DNA from: Acheta domesticus
Taxonomy: Eukaryota; Arthropoda; Insecta; Orthoptera; Gryllidae
Length of the DNA: 64,000 nucleotides
NCBI GenBank assembly: GCA_031308135.1
Contig: JAHLJT010000631.1
Span: 190,978,955 to 191,042,954 of the forward strand
Direction: 5' to 3'
Translations under genes and position numbers: made by a program
The notes under the pieces: model-generated
Database searches by the model: none
What the model saw: only the letters and a program-made list of their open reading frames with translations
Told to the model about the DNA's origin: nothing
Shown: in pieces, positions 46,303 through 57,837 of the stretch
How positions within the stretch are numbered: position 1 is the first letter of the stretch
How the letters are laid out: the number at the start of each line of letters is the position of its first letter

Positions 46303-48591
46303 TTATTGTCTATGTCCTGTTAAATCGTTTTCACTATTTGGGTCTTCTAATGGTCTTAAGAGGTCATCCAGGTCATTTATGTCCATTACAGACGGTTCTG
46401 CTATCATCGACGGTTCGTCTATTATACTTTCAGCAGTAGGGTTTTCCATTGATTCTAGTATGTCCGCAAGTTCATCAATTATAGCCGTTTCTCTTTCGTC
46501 CGTGTTATTCAGCTCATGTATTTCTGATTCCTTGATTGTAATTCTTGATAACGCGTCAGCAACTAAATTCTCTTTTCCCTTTTTGTATTTAATTTCGTAA
46601 TCATATTCCTCGAGTTTTAATCTCCATTTGGTTAGTCTAGAATTGGGATCTTTTATCGAAAACAGCCATACAAGTGGTTTATGGTCGGTTTCAATAATGA
46701 ATTTTCTCCCGTAAATATATGGTCTAAAATGTTTGCAAGCTTCTAATATTGATAAAAGTTCCTTTTCAATTGTTGAATAATTCCTCTCAGCTGTATTTAA
46801 CGATCTTGAATAGAAGGCAATTGGGTGGTTTCTTTGTGACAGAACGGAACCTATAGCCGTGTTACTTGCGTCCGTTGTTAACTGAAATGTCATTTCAAAA
46901 TCTGGGTACGCTAATACAGGTGAGTTTTGAATTAGCTCTTTACACTTAAGAAATGCTTCTACGTATGTGGAATCATTTAAATTTATTACTTTACCTTTCT
47001 TTAAGTATTTGGTCATTGGGGAAGTGATTTTTGCAAAGTCCTTTATAAATTTGCGATAGAATCCTACTAGCCCTAAGAATTGTTTGATTTCTTTGTGGGT
47101 TTTTGGTATAGGATAATTCGCTATACATTTTAATTTATCTGGATTAGGTTTTATGCCGTCATTTGTAATTATATGGCCTAAAAAGGGTACGTCTGTTCTG
47201 ATGAATTCGCTTTTGTCTAATTGTACTTTTAGGTTGTACTTCCTAAATTCATCAAAAATTGTTTTGATATGGCTGATGTGTTCTTGTAATGATTTTGAAA
47301 AAATGACTACATCGTCCATATACACAAAACAGAATTTGTTTATATATTTCAACAAAACTTGATCCATCATGCGTTGGAATGTGGCAGGGGCATTTTTTAA
47401 GCCGAACGGCATTCTAGTATATTCATAATGTCCGTTTTCAACTGTAAAGGCCGTTTTTTCAATACTGTCTTCATGAATCTGAATTTGGTGAAACCCTTGC
47501 GCTAAATCTAAGGTGGAAAAGTACCGACATTTCCCGAGATTATCAAGGATGTCATCTATCCTTGGTAAAGGATATTTATCCTCAATGGTTGCCTGGTTTA
47601 ATTTTCTGTAATCTATTACCATCCGCCATTTCTTTTGTCCACTCGCATCTGACTTTTTTGGTACTATCCATACCGGGCTAGAGTACGGGGATGTTGAGGG
47701 GCGTATTATCTCGTCTTTCAATAGTTTCTCGACCTGTTTTTGAATTTCACCTTTCATGTGGTGGGGATGTCTAAAATTCCTAGTAAATACTGGATCATTA
47801 TTAGTAGTTCGTATATGATGTTTCACTAAGCATGCCGAACTGAGCTTTACATTAGTTTGATAGAAAATATCTGTGTATTGTCTGCATAGATTGATTATCA
47901 TATTTCTTTCCTCATTATTCATATGTTCTGTTCTTACATTATTGATTATCTCTTTATTGAGTTCGCTATGTATGTTGAATGGGTTCCTATCACTTATTAT
48001 AAATTCGCTTAACGGTTCTGCTTCAATTGGTGTTAAATTGTTAATTTCTACTTCCGACTCATGGGGTATTTCTATGTAGTTGTTTCTACTAACATATATT
48101 CCTTCAGGAATTATTAAGTTTTTGATTTTAGTTTCTGGAATGTATATGTTTCCACTAACTTTTACAGGTACAAAGAGAGTCTTAGAGATTCTTTTTAGAG
48201 GCATGGGATTAACATTATTCAGTTCCTCATAAAAAGGAATCGGCTTTCCTTGGATAGTTAGCGTGTTGGTTTGGTAATTTAAAATAGCTCCAAGCTGTTT
48301 TAGATCGTTAGTAGATATAAGTGCATCATAATGATTATTCCAATCTAACACTAAAAACTTGATTGGTTTGTTAATGTTATAATTCGTAAACAAGGGATAT
48401 TTAAATGCAATATTTCCATAATGGTTTTGTTTCACCGTCGTCAGTTTAAAATTATATGGATAAAAATAGTTCTTAAACCTTTCGTTTGCTACACTTGAAT
48501 TCATGATAGATGATGATGCTCCTGAGTCTATTAAAATTTTAAGTCCTTCAATTATAATGAAAGGAAGTTTGGGGCCTGCATAATTATTCAA
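46303..48591 (-). CDS. pol: pol: protease, reverse transcriptase, RNase H (errantivirus-like)
   Basis: A 762-residue uninterrupted frame. Aspartic protease: LIDSGAS near residues 20-26 (catalytic Asp22). Reverse transcriptase about 250-470: 'WRMVIDYRKLNQ', 'STLDLAQGFHQI', 'MPFGLKNAPATFQ' and the catalytic YMDD at about 424-427. RNase H about 565-690: TTDASN with the first catalytic Asp near 574, then 'IEKELLSI', 'ETDHKPL' and 'VADALSR'. The order protease-RT-RNase H places it in Ty3/gypsy (Metaviridae), and the gag-pol-env layout suggests errantivirus. The listed first codon is TTG, not ATG. The frame is open upstream to at least 48627, so it is more likely reached by -1 frameshifting from gag. 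It stops at 46303 before the integrase, which continues brokenly downstream. Nearest alternative: another env-bearing gypsy clade. Confidence 0.97.
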   Translation of the reverse strand: MNNYAGPKLPFIIIEGLKILIDSGASSSIMNSSVANERFKNYFYPYNFKLTTVKQNHYGNIAFKYPLFTNYNINKPIKFLVLDWNNHYDALISTNDLKQLGAILNYQTNTLTIQGKPIPFYEELNNVNPMPLKRISKTLFVPVKVSGNIYIPETKIKNLIIPEGIYVSRNNYIEIPHESEVEINNLTPIEAEPLSEFIISDRNPFNIHSELNKEIINNVRTEHMNNEERNMIINLCRQYTDIFYQTNVKLSSACLVKHHIRTTNNDPVFTRNFRHPHHMKGEIQKQVEKLLKDEIIRPSTSPYSSPVWIVPKKSDASGQKKWRMVIDYRKLNQATIEDKYPLPRIDDILDNLGKCRYFSTLDLAQGFHQIQIHEDSIEKTAFTVENGHYEYTRMPFGLKNAPATFQRMMDQVLLKYINKFCFVYMDDVVIFSKSLQEHISHIKTIFDEFRKYNLKVQLDKSEFIRTDVPFLGHIITNDGIKPNPDKLKCIANYPIPKTHKEIKQFLGLVGFYRKFIKDFAKITSPMTKYLKKGKVINLNDSTYVEAFLKCKELIQNSPVLAYPDFEMTFQLTTDASNTAIGSVLSQRNHPIAFYSRSLNTAERNYSTIEKELLSILEACKHFRPYIYGRKFIIETDHKPLVWLFSIKDPNSRLTKWRLKLEEYDYEIKYKKGKENLVADALSRITIKESEIHELNNTDERETAIIDELADILESMENPTAESIIDEPSMIAEPSVMDINDLDDLLRPLEDPNSENDLTGHRQ

Positions 48592-49479
48592 GTGTTCAGT
48601 GTGTCTGAGGCTGGTATGTGAAAATTTACCGCTTGGTCGCTTTTCCTGCTTTCTACTTCCTGGGGGTCTTCCGCGTTACTGATTTCCCTTTCATTTTCCT
48701 GTTCCTCAGATTGCTGACCGATATACTGAAATAAACGTCCTTCGTCGTCTTGAAAGATGTCAGATGTCTCATTTTGGTTAAATAATTCCTCTACTATTAT
48801 GTTGGAGGGTCTTGTGACGTTTTGTGGTCGGTTTCGATTACTGTTTGCTGTCGAGATAGACATTGGTGTCGGTCTGTCAAGTCGCGGTTTGTTGAAGTGA
48901 GTATTAAATGCCTGAGTTCTCTGGAGTTGGTTTGGATTGAATTGGTTGAAGGGTTGATTTGGACGAATTGGATTATTAAAGGGTTGATTCCTAAAGGGTT
49001 GATTTACGAAGGGCGGGTTCTGATAGTAGGGCATCTGCGGTCTCCAAGGTGTGAATAGTGGAGTATTTGGTGGTTTGGGGTGTTTATTCTGATTAACTGT
49101 GGTCTTTTGATTGTTTCGGTCGTTTGGTTTAAAATTTGTTCTCATGAAATTTACATATCGATCGTGAGTTTTTTCGTCATCGAGTTCTATACACTTTTGC
49201 AATGCATCTTCAATATTATTAATTAAGCTATGTTCTATTTTGGTTTTATAAGGTTCTACGAGTCCTCTTTTGAAAGCTTTCATTGCGGTAGATGTATAAA
49301 GCTGCTTCTTAAGCGTGAGTAAGGGCTCTTCAGATGTTAAGGATACCGTGTCATTTAACTGCTGTGATAGTTCTTTTATTCTATGATAATAATCTAGGTA
49401 ACTTTCATTTAGTTGTTGGTAAGAGGAGGCTAATTTAAACTGCAGGTGTTCTTCCGAACGAACTTTACCAAAACAAAGG
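48588..49479 (-). CDS. gag: gag, C-terminal part (5' end in gap)
   Basis: About 296 residues are visible, ending in a stop at 48588-48590. The first ~130 residues are alpha-helix-like capsid-type sequence (e.g. 'SSYQQLNESYLDYYHRIKEL', then 'KAFKRGLVEPYKTKIEHSL'). They are followed by an Asn/Pro/Phe/Gln-rich segment with repeated NQPF and NPF words (about 48915-49085), then an acidic tail. I see no CCHC zinc knuckle; the Arg/Asn-rich region may bind RNA instead. Structural protein of the particle. The start codon and N-terminus are lost in the N gap from 49480. It overlaps pol in the -1 frame. Confidence 0.87.
48621..48627 (-). promoter_or_regulatory. -1 ribosomal frameshift heptamer AAATTTT
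   Basis: On the minus strand the gag frame reads ..A AAT TTT.., which fits the X XXY YYZ slippery pattern. It lies about 30 nt before the gag stop, in the stretch where the -1 (pol) frame is already open. Slippage here would give a Gag-Pol fusion. A downstream stimulatory structure was not verified. Confidence 0.72.
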
Positions 49480-50479
49480 NNNNNNNNNNNNNNNNNNNNN
49501 NNNNNNNNNNNNNNNNNNNNNNNNNNNNNNNNNNNNNNNNNNNNNNNNNNNNNNNNNNNNNNNNNNNNNNNNNNNNNNNNNNNNNNNNNNNNNNNNNNNN
49601 NNNNNNNNNNNNNNNNNNNNNNNNNNNNNNNNNNNNNNNNNNNNNNNNNNNNNNNNNNNNNNNNNNNNNNNNNNNNNNNNNNNNNNNNNNNNNNNNNNNN
49701 NNNNNNNNNNNNNNNNNNNNNNNNNNNNNNNNNNNNNNNNNNNNNNNNNNNNNNNNNNNNNNNNNNNNNNNNNNNNNNNNNNNNNNNNNNNNNNNNNNNN
49801 NNNNNNNNNNNNNNNNNNNNNNNNNNNNNNNNNNNNNNNNNNNNNNNNNNNNNNNNNNNNNNNNNNNNNNNNNNNNNNNNNNNNNNNNNNNNNNNNNNNN
49901 NNNNNNNNNNNNNNNNNNNNNNNNNNNNNNNNNNNNNNNNNNNNNNNNNNNNNNNNNNNNNNNNNNNNNNNNNNNNNNNNNNNNNNNNNNNNNNNNNNNN
50001 NNNNNNNNNNNNNNNNNNNNNNNNNNNNNNNNNNNNNNNNNNNNNNNNNNNNNNNNNNNNNNNNNNNNNNNNNNNNNNNNNNNNNNNNNNNNNNNNNNNN
50101 NNNNNNNNNNNNNNNNNNNNNNNNNNNNNNNNNNNNNNNNNNNNNNNNNNNNNNNNNNNNNNNNNNNNNNNNNNNNNNNNNNNNNNNNNNNNNNNNNNNN
50201 NNNNNNNNNNNNNNNNNNNNNNNNNNNNNNNNNNNNNNNNNNNNNNNNNNNNNNNNNNNNNNNNNNNNNNNNNNNNNNNNNNNNNNNNNNNNNNNNNNNN
50301 NNNNNNNNNNNNNNNNNNNNNNNNNNNNNNNNNNNNNNNNNNNNNNNNNNNNNNNNNNNNNNNNNNNNNNNNNNNNNNNNNNNNNNNNNNNNNNNNNNNN
50401 NNNNNNNNNNNNNNNNNNNNNNNNNNNNNNNNNNNNNNNNNNNNNNNNNNNNNNNNNNNNNNNNNNNNNNNNNNNNNNN
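49480..50479. other. assembly gap of exactly 1000 N inside the retroelement
   Basis: Round placeholder size. By position it should hold the start of gag, the primer-binding site and the 5' LTR, because sequence right of the gap does not match the element. Confidence 0.97.
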
Positions 50480-50867
50480 CCCGAACAGTCACGAACCATC
50501 AACTGCAGCAGCGCAAGACTTCGTTTTCAGTTCCATTCAGATACCGCAGTGCAAACAAATCTTCCAGAATCCTTCCTTTTGTTCTAGAATAAGCCCTTTC
50601 CGTAACATCAAATATCTGCGCTACATGCACTCCGAGTGATTCAGCGCGTGCAGCTGCGCTTCGCCGCTCGAGTTTGTTCCTCAAGAGAGAGCCGCTCGCG
50701 CGTGATTCGTCGTGGCGAACTTTGCGAGCTCCGCAGCGCAGAGAACGCGCTCGCCTGGCTGCAGGCGGGCGGAGCGGTGTTTCTCTAGGGGCAGGGGGCG
50801 TTCTGCAGCTGCCGGCACACAGGCGCGGATTTCGGGTGCAGGCTGCCCCTGCATTGCATCGTGTGCT
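50480..50867. other. GC-rich host flank
   Basis: CpG-rich at 50640-50860, no element or gene recognised. It does not match the LTR at 43137-43403. Confidence 0.5.
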
Positions 50868-51156
50868 CAGTGGCGGATCCGGGTGGGGGGGATGGGAGTC
50901 ATGCCCCCGACAGGCCTGAGTTTTCGTTTGTTACCTTCCTTTTTTTGGCAAAATTGATTTAAACGATTAATTAGAATTATGATACATTACGAATTATGAT
51001 ATATTGATATATTAGAATTATGTAATTATTTAAACAATATTCTATACTACCATATTTACGCTGAAAAACAATGTAAGATATAATAACAAATATGCTTATT
51101 ATTTTAGAAAAATCTTCGACCCGGCCCCCACAAATGATCGGCTGGATTCGCCCCAT
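50868..51156 (+). mobile_element. hAT MITE family C, 289 bp, with duplications
   Basis: Left end CAGTGGCGGATCCGGGTGGG. The right end GGCTGGATTCGCCCCAT is its imperfect inverse. The 8-bp duplication CGTGTGCT lies at 50860-50867 and 51157-51164 (identity extends 3 bp further left). The interior is AT-rich and matches 17056-17262. No coding capacity. Confidence 0.88.
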
Positions 51157-51164
51157 CGTGTGCT

Positions 51165-52904
51165 CGTGTTGCGTTTCAACATCACGACTGAATCGGTGAT
51201 TTGAAAAGGAACATAAGTTCTTGTTCCGTAGTTCTGAGGAAAACAAAAACTACTTTCATCATCCACAGTTGGCATCTCGGACATTTATGTTCTACACACA
51301 AGTTGTAGAACTAGTCGTTATTGATTGTTTGGGATACTCTGCAACTTCAAATATGCATTTCTGTGATGTTCAGAACCGTTTTTATACTTTGGACTTTATT
51401 TCCTTTATAAAATAATGATGAAATATTTAAAAGAATCTTTATTTTTGGGCTTATGAAACAATACAATCGTAGAATAAATATTTAATTATGTGAATTAACA
51501 TGTTATGCTAAACGGACATGAAAAATATTCTTACTGTATTAATAATATCAGCATCTGCTCGTAATAGATTTCCACTTGAATCTGTGGCTATGAAAATACT
51601 TGCTGGTAGATATAGAGGTATTCATGCGGGGTGTATTTTACTACTTTTTGAACATTGGTTGGAAGAACAGATCAGACATTAACTCTCTTGAAAGTCAAAT
51701 CTGGATGTGCCTTCCTTTTTGCCATCATAAATGAGTACTTGATAAGCCCATCAATATATGTACTCACGCGTAACGAGGTAACCAATATATTCTATGTCGT
51801 ACTATCTGCTTTACTTGGAGCCACGCCAGGCTCACAATGAGAACTACCAGGACGAGATAGAGACTTGCTTGTCTTCTTAAAATAGCTCGGTCACCAGGTT
51901 TGAAGCCTATGATGTCCTCAATGTTTACTACTGTTGCTATGAAACATTTAGACATTTCCTAGCTCATTATACCAGTCCTGTTTGAGGATCATAAATTACT
52001 CCTGGTCTTCTTTCTCTTTTCCAGACATTAGAATTTTAGTTGCCAATAGAACACATACTTTAAGCTGGACAAGTTTCACTTTTACATTGATTTGTATCTT
52101 AAAGAATAACAAAAAATGTATTTTTCAACTGTGTCTAAAGTGGACTTATTTCCCTTTTAAAATCATCGATTCCAGTGCAGGATCCTAATTTTTGTTTTTG
52201 CTTTTTCGTTTCATTTTTGTCAAGTGGTATATCTAAAAATGTGCTTGTTAATGGTGGTTATAACTGGTTTGAGCTTATTCGCGACGTGCTGAAGGGTTAG
52301 GTAATTTTTGGTTCAGGTAATGGCGCACCATTTTCGGAAAAGCAAATAAATGCTTAATGTATGCCTACTTCATTACTGTTATTACACAATCATCTCAATA
52401 TTCTGGAATCGATACACTGGTCTTGCATGTTTCGTTTAGTCATTGAAGCAACGTCACTTAAATACATACACGACTTTTGACATTTACAACGTGAGTAACT
52501 TTTGTACAGATGCTAATGATTTACATCATAACGAAATGCGTCAACTTAATCTGTGTTCTTATCACTTTTCAACGTGAATGTCTGGAGTGCTATGAAACAA
52601 CGGCACATCTGCTCTCATTGCGTACAATTTGTGTGAAAAATTGCCTTATTAAAAATAAATAATTCCAAGAAAAAAAAGTAGATCACAACTTGATGATAAA
52701 CATGATTCTGAAAAATTATATTCCCATCCATTTACATGCGTATATATTTTAATGCATATTTTCGCATTTTAAGAGAATTTTTAGGGACCTAGATCACTAG
52801 TTTTAAAGCCTGAAATCTGAAATCACATTACAATTAAACTACAAAATAAAAATAAACAAAGATTTTCTGCACGTTCGCTCTTAAATAGATTGTTAACATA
52901 ATTA
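51165..52904. other. intergenic, no gene recognised
   Basis: AT-rich, no shared repeat or coding motif. Confidence 0.5.
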
Positions 52905-53320
52905 ATTTCCCCTTTGACTGGCTTTTTACTTTCTCGCACTTCTTATGAAGGGAAAGTTATGTAATCGTGCGCCAGAAAACGGTGAATTTTTGACAGAAAA
53001 ACTCTTACTGCTGTGCCCTGGTAACGGAAAGGTGGACAAATCCTGTTCCCGTATTTAGTAAATTACTTCCTCTGAACTCGTTCTGTAGCCAGAATCTATG
53101 TTCAGTGGGTCCTTGATACCTAAAATTCGATTGACGCAAAACATTTGTCTGTTCAAGTTCAACATCGCCTTAACCGTTCAGCCGATTTTCTCCAAAATTA
53201 ATATTCCCAGAACGATCAGAACGAATTCAAGGCTGTGGGAGTTTCAAATGGGTATTTTGTTTTTGAGAGTTCTTTACATGAAGCTTCAAAAACACTTTTA
53301 AAATTGTCTCACAATTGTCT
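52905..53320 (+). repeat. AT-rich repeat F', inverted copy of 21180-21640
   Basis: Matches the reverse complement of 21180-21640 through the 'agttatgtaatcgtgcgccag' region (~52950), a 'ttgataccta'-type word and 'tttttgagRgtWctt'. Non-coding; the frame at 53098-53301 is incidental. Confidence 0.7.
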
Positions 53321-53384
53321 CCATTTATTAAAGTGGGTCATCGACGCTTAAGAGAATAGTGCAGGTCTTATGTTTGTTGCAACA

Positions 53385-54250
53385 CCTGATTATTTCGAAA
53401 CTTGCAAAAGTGTAATTTTTTTTCGGCCTGTGTATTTCGGAGATAGTTTCCTTCCTGCTCTTTAAAGACATCTTAAAATATAGTCAAGTTCAATTTTTCG
53501 AAAATATGAGCAGTGTTCGTATATTTTTCCGCGAAATATAGGACATTTTAAAAACTTTTTTACAAAAACCGCTCCATTTTTTAAAAACGTTTCTCGTAAT
53601 ATATGCATCAAGGGACGGAAAAAATGTGGTGCTAGTCTCATTTTCGGCGACCTTTCTGTATTTTAAAAAATTGCAGGAAGTAAACATTTCAAATTGAAAC
53701 TAGAAATTTTTTCCTTAGAGAAAGAGTATTGTAATAAATAAACTCATTAAAAAAGTTCAAGTACAATTTTTTGAAAGAAAATACCAGTAGATTTCTCGTA
53801 ATTTATATTTGAAATTTAAAACAATTCTATTTTTTCTCAAAAACTGCTTTAAATTTTTTCGTTACATTTTCTCCTCGTATGTATCAAGGGATGATAAAAG
53901 ATATGGTGATAATCCCATTTTCGATTAATTCTCCATATTTTCGAAAATCGCAAAAAGTTAAAACAAAACTACAAAATTGAAGATATCGGTTCTTGCCTTA
54001 AACAAGTCTGTTCTAAAAATTCAGCTCCTTTAAAAAATATCCTCTACGATTTTGGAAATTAAGAGTAGATTTCGCCTAATTTGTGTCTGAAATTTGTGCA
54101 ATTCCTAAAAACTTTTTTTTCCAAAACCCGCACCAAATTTTTTCTTTAAATTTTCTCCTCGCCTGTAACAAGGGACTGTAAAACATATTTTGCTAGTACC
54201 ACTTTCGGCTTTCTCTCCGTATTTTCCAAAATTGCACGTTGAAAGTATTG
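53385..54250 (+). repeat. AT-rich tandem array F, three ~285-bp units
   Basis: Each unit contains a 'caagggacgg/ctg' word, 'ggtgctagtctcattttcgg' (or variant) and 'ctcaaaaactgc'-type words, at about 53610-53650, 53885-53925 and 54170-54210. A lone unit is at 9570-9830. Strongly AT-rich, non-coding. Confidence 0.8.
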
Positions 54251-54298
54251 GGTTGAGACTTCAATTTTTAAGTGTCGGCCCGAGTTCGAAATATACGG

Positions 54299-54375
54299 CG
54301 CTTCTGTAGCGTAGTGATATGTCTGACGGCGAGTTAACTCGGATATGAGTTCGAGTGTCGGTGTGGAAAATAATG
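54299..54375 (+). mobile_element. tRNA-like SINE head
   Basis: A-box-like 'gtagcgtagtgatatg' at 54306-54321 and B-box GAGTTCGAGTGTC at 54347-54359, spaced as in a tRNA, but without a full cloverleaf. The 3' end of the element is not defined. Confidence 0.55.
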
Positions 54376-57300
54376 TTTGCTCGTTGAAAACACTTCTGTA
54401 AGTTTATGAAGTAGTATAATAATATTACGGATCATTTAAAAAAATGCGAATTATATGTGCTGTTTTAGCACCACTAGTTCAGATTATTGTTAATCTCTTC
54501 TCATTTCTAGAGAACATATTATCTGAAATATAAATTAATTATCTGCGAGAAAATAGATCCTAAATACTACGTAAAATTATTTTCCTTGTTTCGAATATCT
54601 GTTGTCAAACTTAACGAAACAGAGGTTAGTTTCGTAATATGTATTATTAGAACGCGTTTACCAAATCACGGCCTGTAAACTATATTAATATATTCCCTTT
54701 ACGAGGATGAATAGTCAAACTTATACGAAAGTTATACGAGTAGTACCATGCATTGTTTATAAAGTGAATTACTCTTTGTACGATGTTCATGTATCCTATT
54801 GCAATAATTATTATGAAACCGTGCATACCGGCCTAATGTGACAATTCTTAAATTTTGAATTCCAATAGGATATCGTACGATAATTATTTCGTAAATAATT
54901 AATACTTATAACCAAGTATTTTTAATGTTTAATGACTATAGAATAATACAAATGTAATTATTATATTAAATATAACATCTTTCGTTTATCGTTTACTAAG
55001 ATGATAAATTTTACCAAGAAAACAATACAAAAGTAAATATGAGAACATACACTTCAGCATTTTTAATTTTACAAAGGAAACATAAATACATTCATTTTAA
55101 TATCTTATTATATAAAACACAAACTTTAATTGCTTAATACCGTTTTTAATTCTGCCAAAAACTTTTCCTGGCGTTTTTGCAAAGGATTTTAGTAGTGAGA
55201 AAACTCTTGTTCACTCAAATATTCAAATTATTTCCACCCGAATTGACACAAGTTATCAAGAGCGTACACTTGGAACAAACCTTTGTGGACACATGCTATA
55301 ACAGTGCCCGAGAGAACGTAATGCAATGGGCTGTCGACAATGTCGATACCATCATCGCCAAACTAGCTGTCGACATTCCATGTTTTCTCACGCTTTGACG
55401 GTGCGACCTGTCACCAATATGTTTGACATATTGGTGTGAATAGATACAACATGCTTTCTCAATTAACAGGAATATATTTGAGACCATTCATGAAAACTCT
55501 GACTGATAGACGGGTGATGTTTTCTAGTCAGCGAACTATCTCTTTATAGAGTGGACAAAATTCAGTCAAATAAATATAACTTTGATGTGATATCCAATAA
55601 ATACAAAAGAATGAATTTGTCAAAATGTTCAAATGTAAATTCAAACAATATATCTTAAAACCTGAAAAAGGATAAAACCACAAATTTTGTAATAATATTG
55701 TAGCCGAGTACAACAACATGAAATTAATATTTCGTTTTCCGGGAAACTTCTCTTCAGTCTTGCTGTTTCTACATGTAACATTGTTAATGCGAGATGTGGA
55801 GCGTGAGAAATTTGGGCAGAGGTAAACTTCACTCGCTGGTAGAACACGGTATCACTTTTAATGCTCACTACTCGAGCCTCCACTTCACTCTTCCGTTCCG
55901 CGCCCTACACCCATTTGCGTTCACACTGGCTGGGCATTATCCGTGCACGCAATGCCCGAGTCAGAGGCTGCGGTACTGAAGTGGACAAGGCAAATTCCGC
56001 CAGGAAAAGCATCCCTGAGCGGAAAATTCAAAATAAATGAAATTATATTTTATATTAGCTAAATCACTTCTTTTTGAACCCATTGATCAAACTTGATTTT
56101 GTCAGAGTTTTGAAAAACTATTTGTTTTCTATTTTCAAGTAAATCACCATCAGTTCATAAAGGGTAATAATTAAAACACACTAAATATCTACAAAATGTA
56201 CAAAATGTTACAATATTTATATTTTCCATAATATGATAAAACCACATTTTGTTATCTGCTATCACTACGTAGTTGGCTGTCTACGAAATGTTTTTCATAA
56301 TAATGTTTGGTTTCCGTGTTTGTAGTACATTCTTACAGATCTTACTTTTTGCAGTGAGAAATGTGCTTTGGTGTAATTTTTATGGAGCGTTCAGAGATGT
56401 AAGTAGAGATCATAATTTTTTTCTGAAACTCCTTTTTGTGGCACTTATTTGTTTTGTTTGATCCAGAAACGTTTAACATGAGCTACTATTAGTGTTCTTG
56501 CTAAGAACAATATAAATGTTTCTATTAGTAGTAATATAAATGTTTGAATAAGAAAGCAAATAAAATTAGTGACGTACAGGTATAATTCACAAACACTCCT
56601 ATTTCGAAGTATTAACAAACTATGGACGTTTAGTTGCACATTAAGATCACGCATAAAGAACGTTTAATTGCGCATATATGCAGGCATGATATTGTGATAT
56701 TTATGTAAGTTCTAAAGTAATAGTCTGTAAAAAAATAAAAATGCTACAAAAATTGAAGTGTGAAAGTTTTCAAGATTCCCACAAATAATTTGTCTTATCT
56801 ATGGTGTTAGTATGGACTATACATAGAAAAGTAATACTTTAGACGTGTTTACAGATAAAACTTAATCTGAGGTATTGTATGTATTGTTTAATGGAATGAA
56901 TCAAGTATGTAACGACCTAGTACTAACCTAACCTGGGTAACATAAATATCTTGGCGTCAATGTTCACTATAGTTTTACTGACTGCCTTTTACAACTCCAA
57001 TACATTTCACAGCTTAATTCCAATCTGTCGTTTGCAAAATTGTTGGTTTTTATGCATGATCCGTGATTGCTCTACCAATAGATATAGCTAATTGGACAGT
57101 CTCCAACCTCACCCACCGGATGTAATTGAGTGGGACAAGGATGGAGTCAGAAAGAGCGGATGATGAAGTGTAGTAATGTTGATGTGATTTACAGTGATAT
57201 TGGTGATGCAGCCACGTTAGCAATGGTCAGAAGTGGATTTACACAAAAGCACACTCAGCACGTACTTACAATGCTCGCAATGGCCTCGGATGTTTTTTAA

Positions 57301-57590
57301 GAAACATTTTACAATACAATTAGTACATTTGTATACTTTTGTGATTTTGATTTTGCAATTTCAAAAAAATCATAGTTTATTTTCAAGTTATTTTGATAAA
57401 TATGATCAATTTTTCAACAGCAAGGGGCACCTTGATTGGTCACGTATAGAGCACCGTGAGACATTAATCCAACCTTGACAATGATGATGGTTCTACAAGG
57501 TGGTTCGCTCATTCCCGTACAGCAGAGAAAAGCGGCTTGACATTTCCGCGAAGAGCTGAAAGGCAAATACAATGCAGCGACCCCACCGAA
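54376..57590. other. long AT-rich intergenic stretch; one short hairpin
   Basis: 55412-55436 contains CACCAATATGT pairing with ACATATTGGTG over a 3-nt loop. The frame at 55177-55398 has a 'DNVDTIIAKL' stretch faintly like a common insect transposon protein, too weak to call. Nothing else. Confidence 0.5.
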
Positions 57591-57780
57591 GCGAGACAAC
57601 GCGTTCCTCCGGCATAACTTTGCGCGAGTGACGTGGCAAGCACAACCCGGTCCGCACCGCCGCCGCCGCCGCATCAGCAGTCACGCTGCGCTGCACCCAC
57701 AGCCCCCCGGGAGGCAAACGCGCGCACCAGTGGCTCAGAGCACAGCACGAGCAACTCCCACCCACTCCCACTCTAATTTC
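57591..57780. other. GC/CpG-rich patch
   Basis: Includes a (CCG)n run near 57655-57672. No gene. Confidence 0.4.
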
Positions 57781-57837
57781 TGGAAGGGTGTGACTGAAAC
57801 GCACTTGAACGGTATTTCGGGGGTCACTCAATATGCC

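Noticed and set aside
55177..55398. 73-codon frame with 'VMQWAVDNVDTIIAKL'
   Set aside because: Faint resemblance to a common insect transposon-encoded protein, but too short and unsupported by neighbouring frames.
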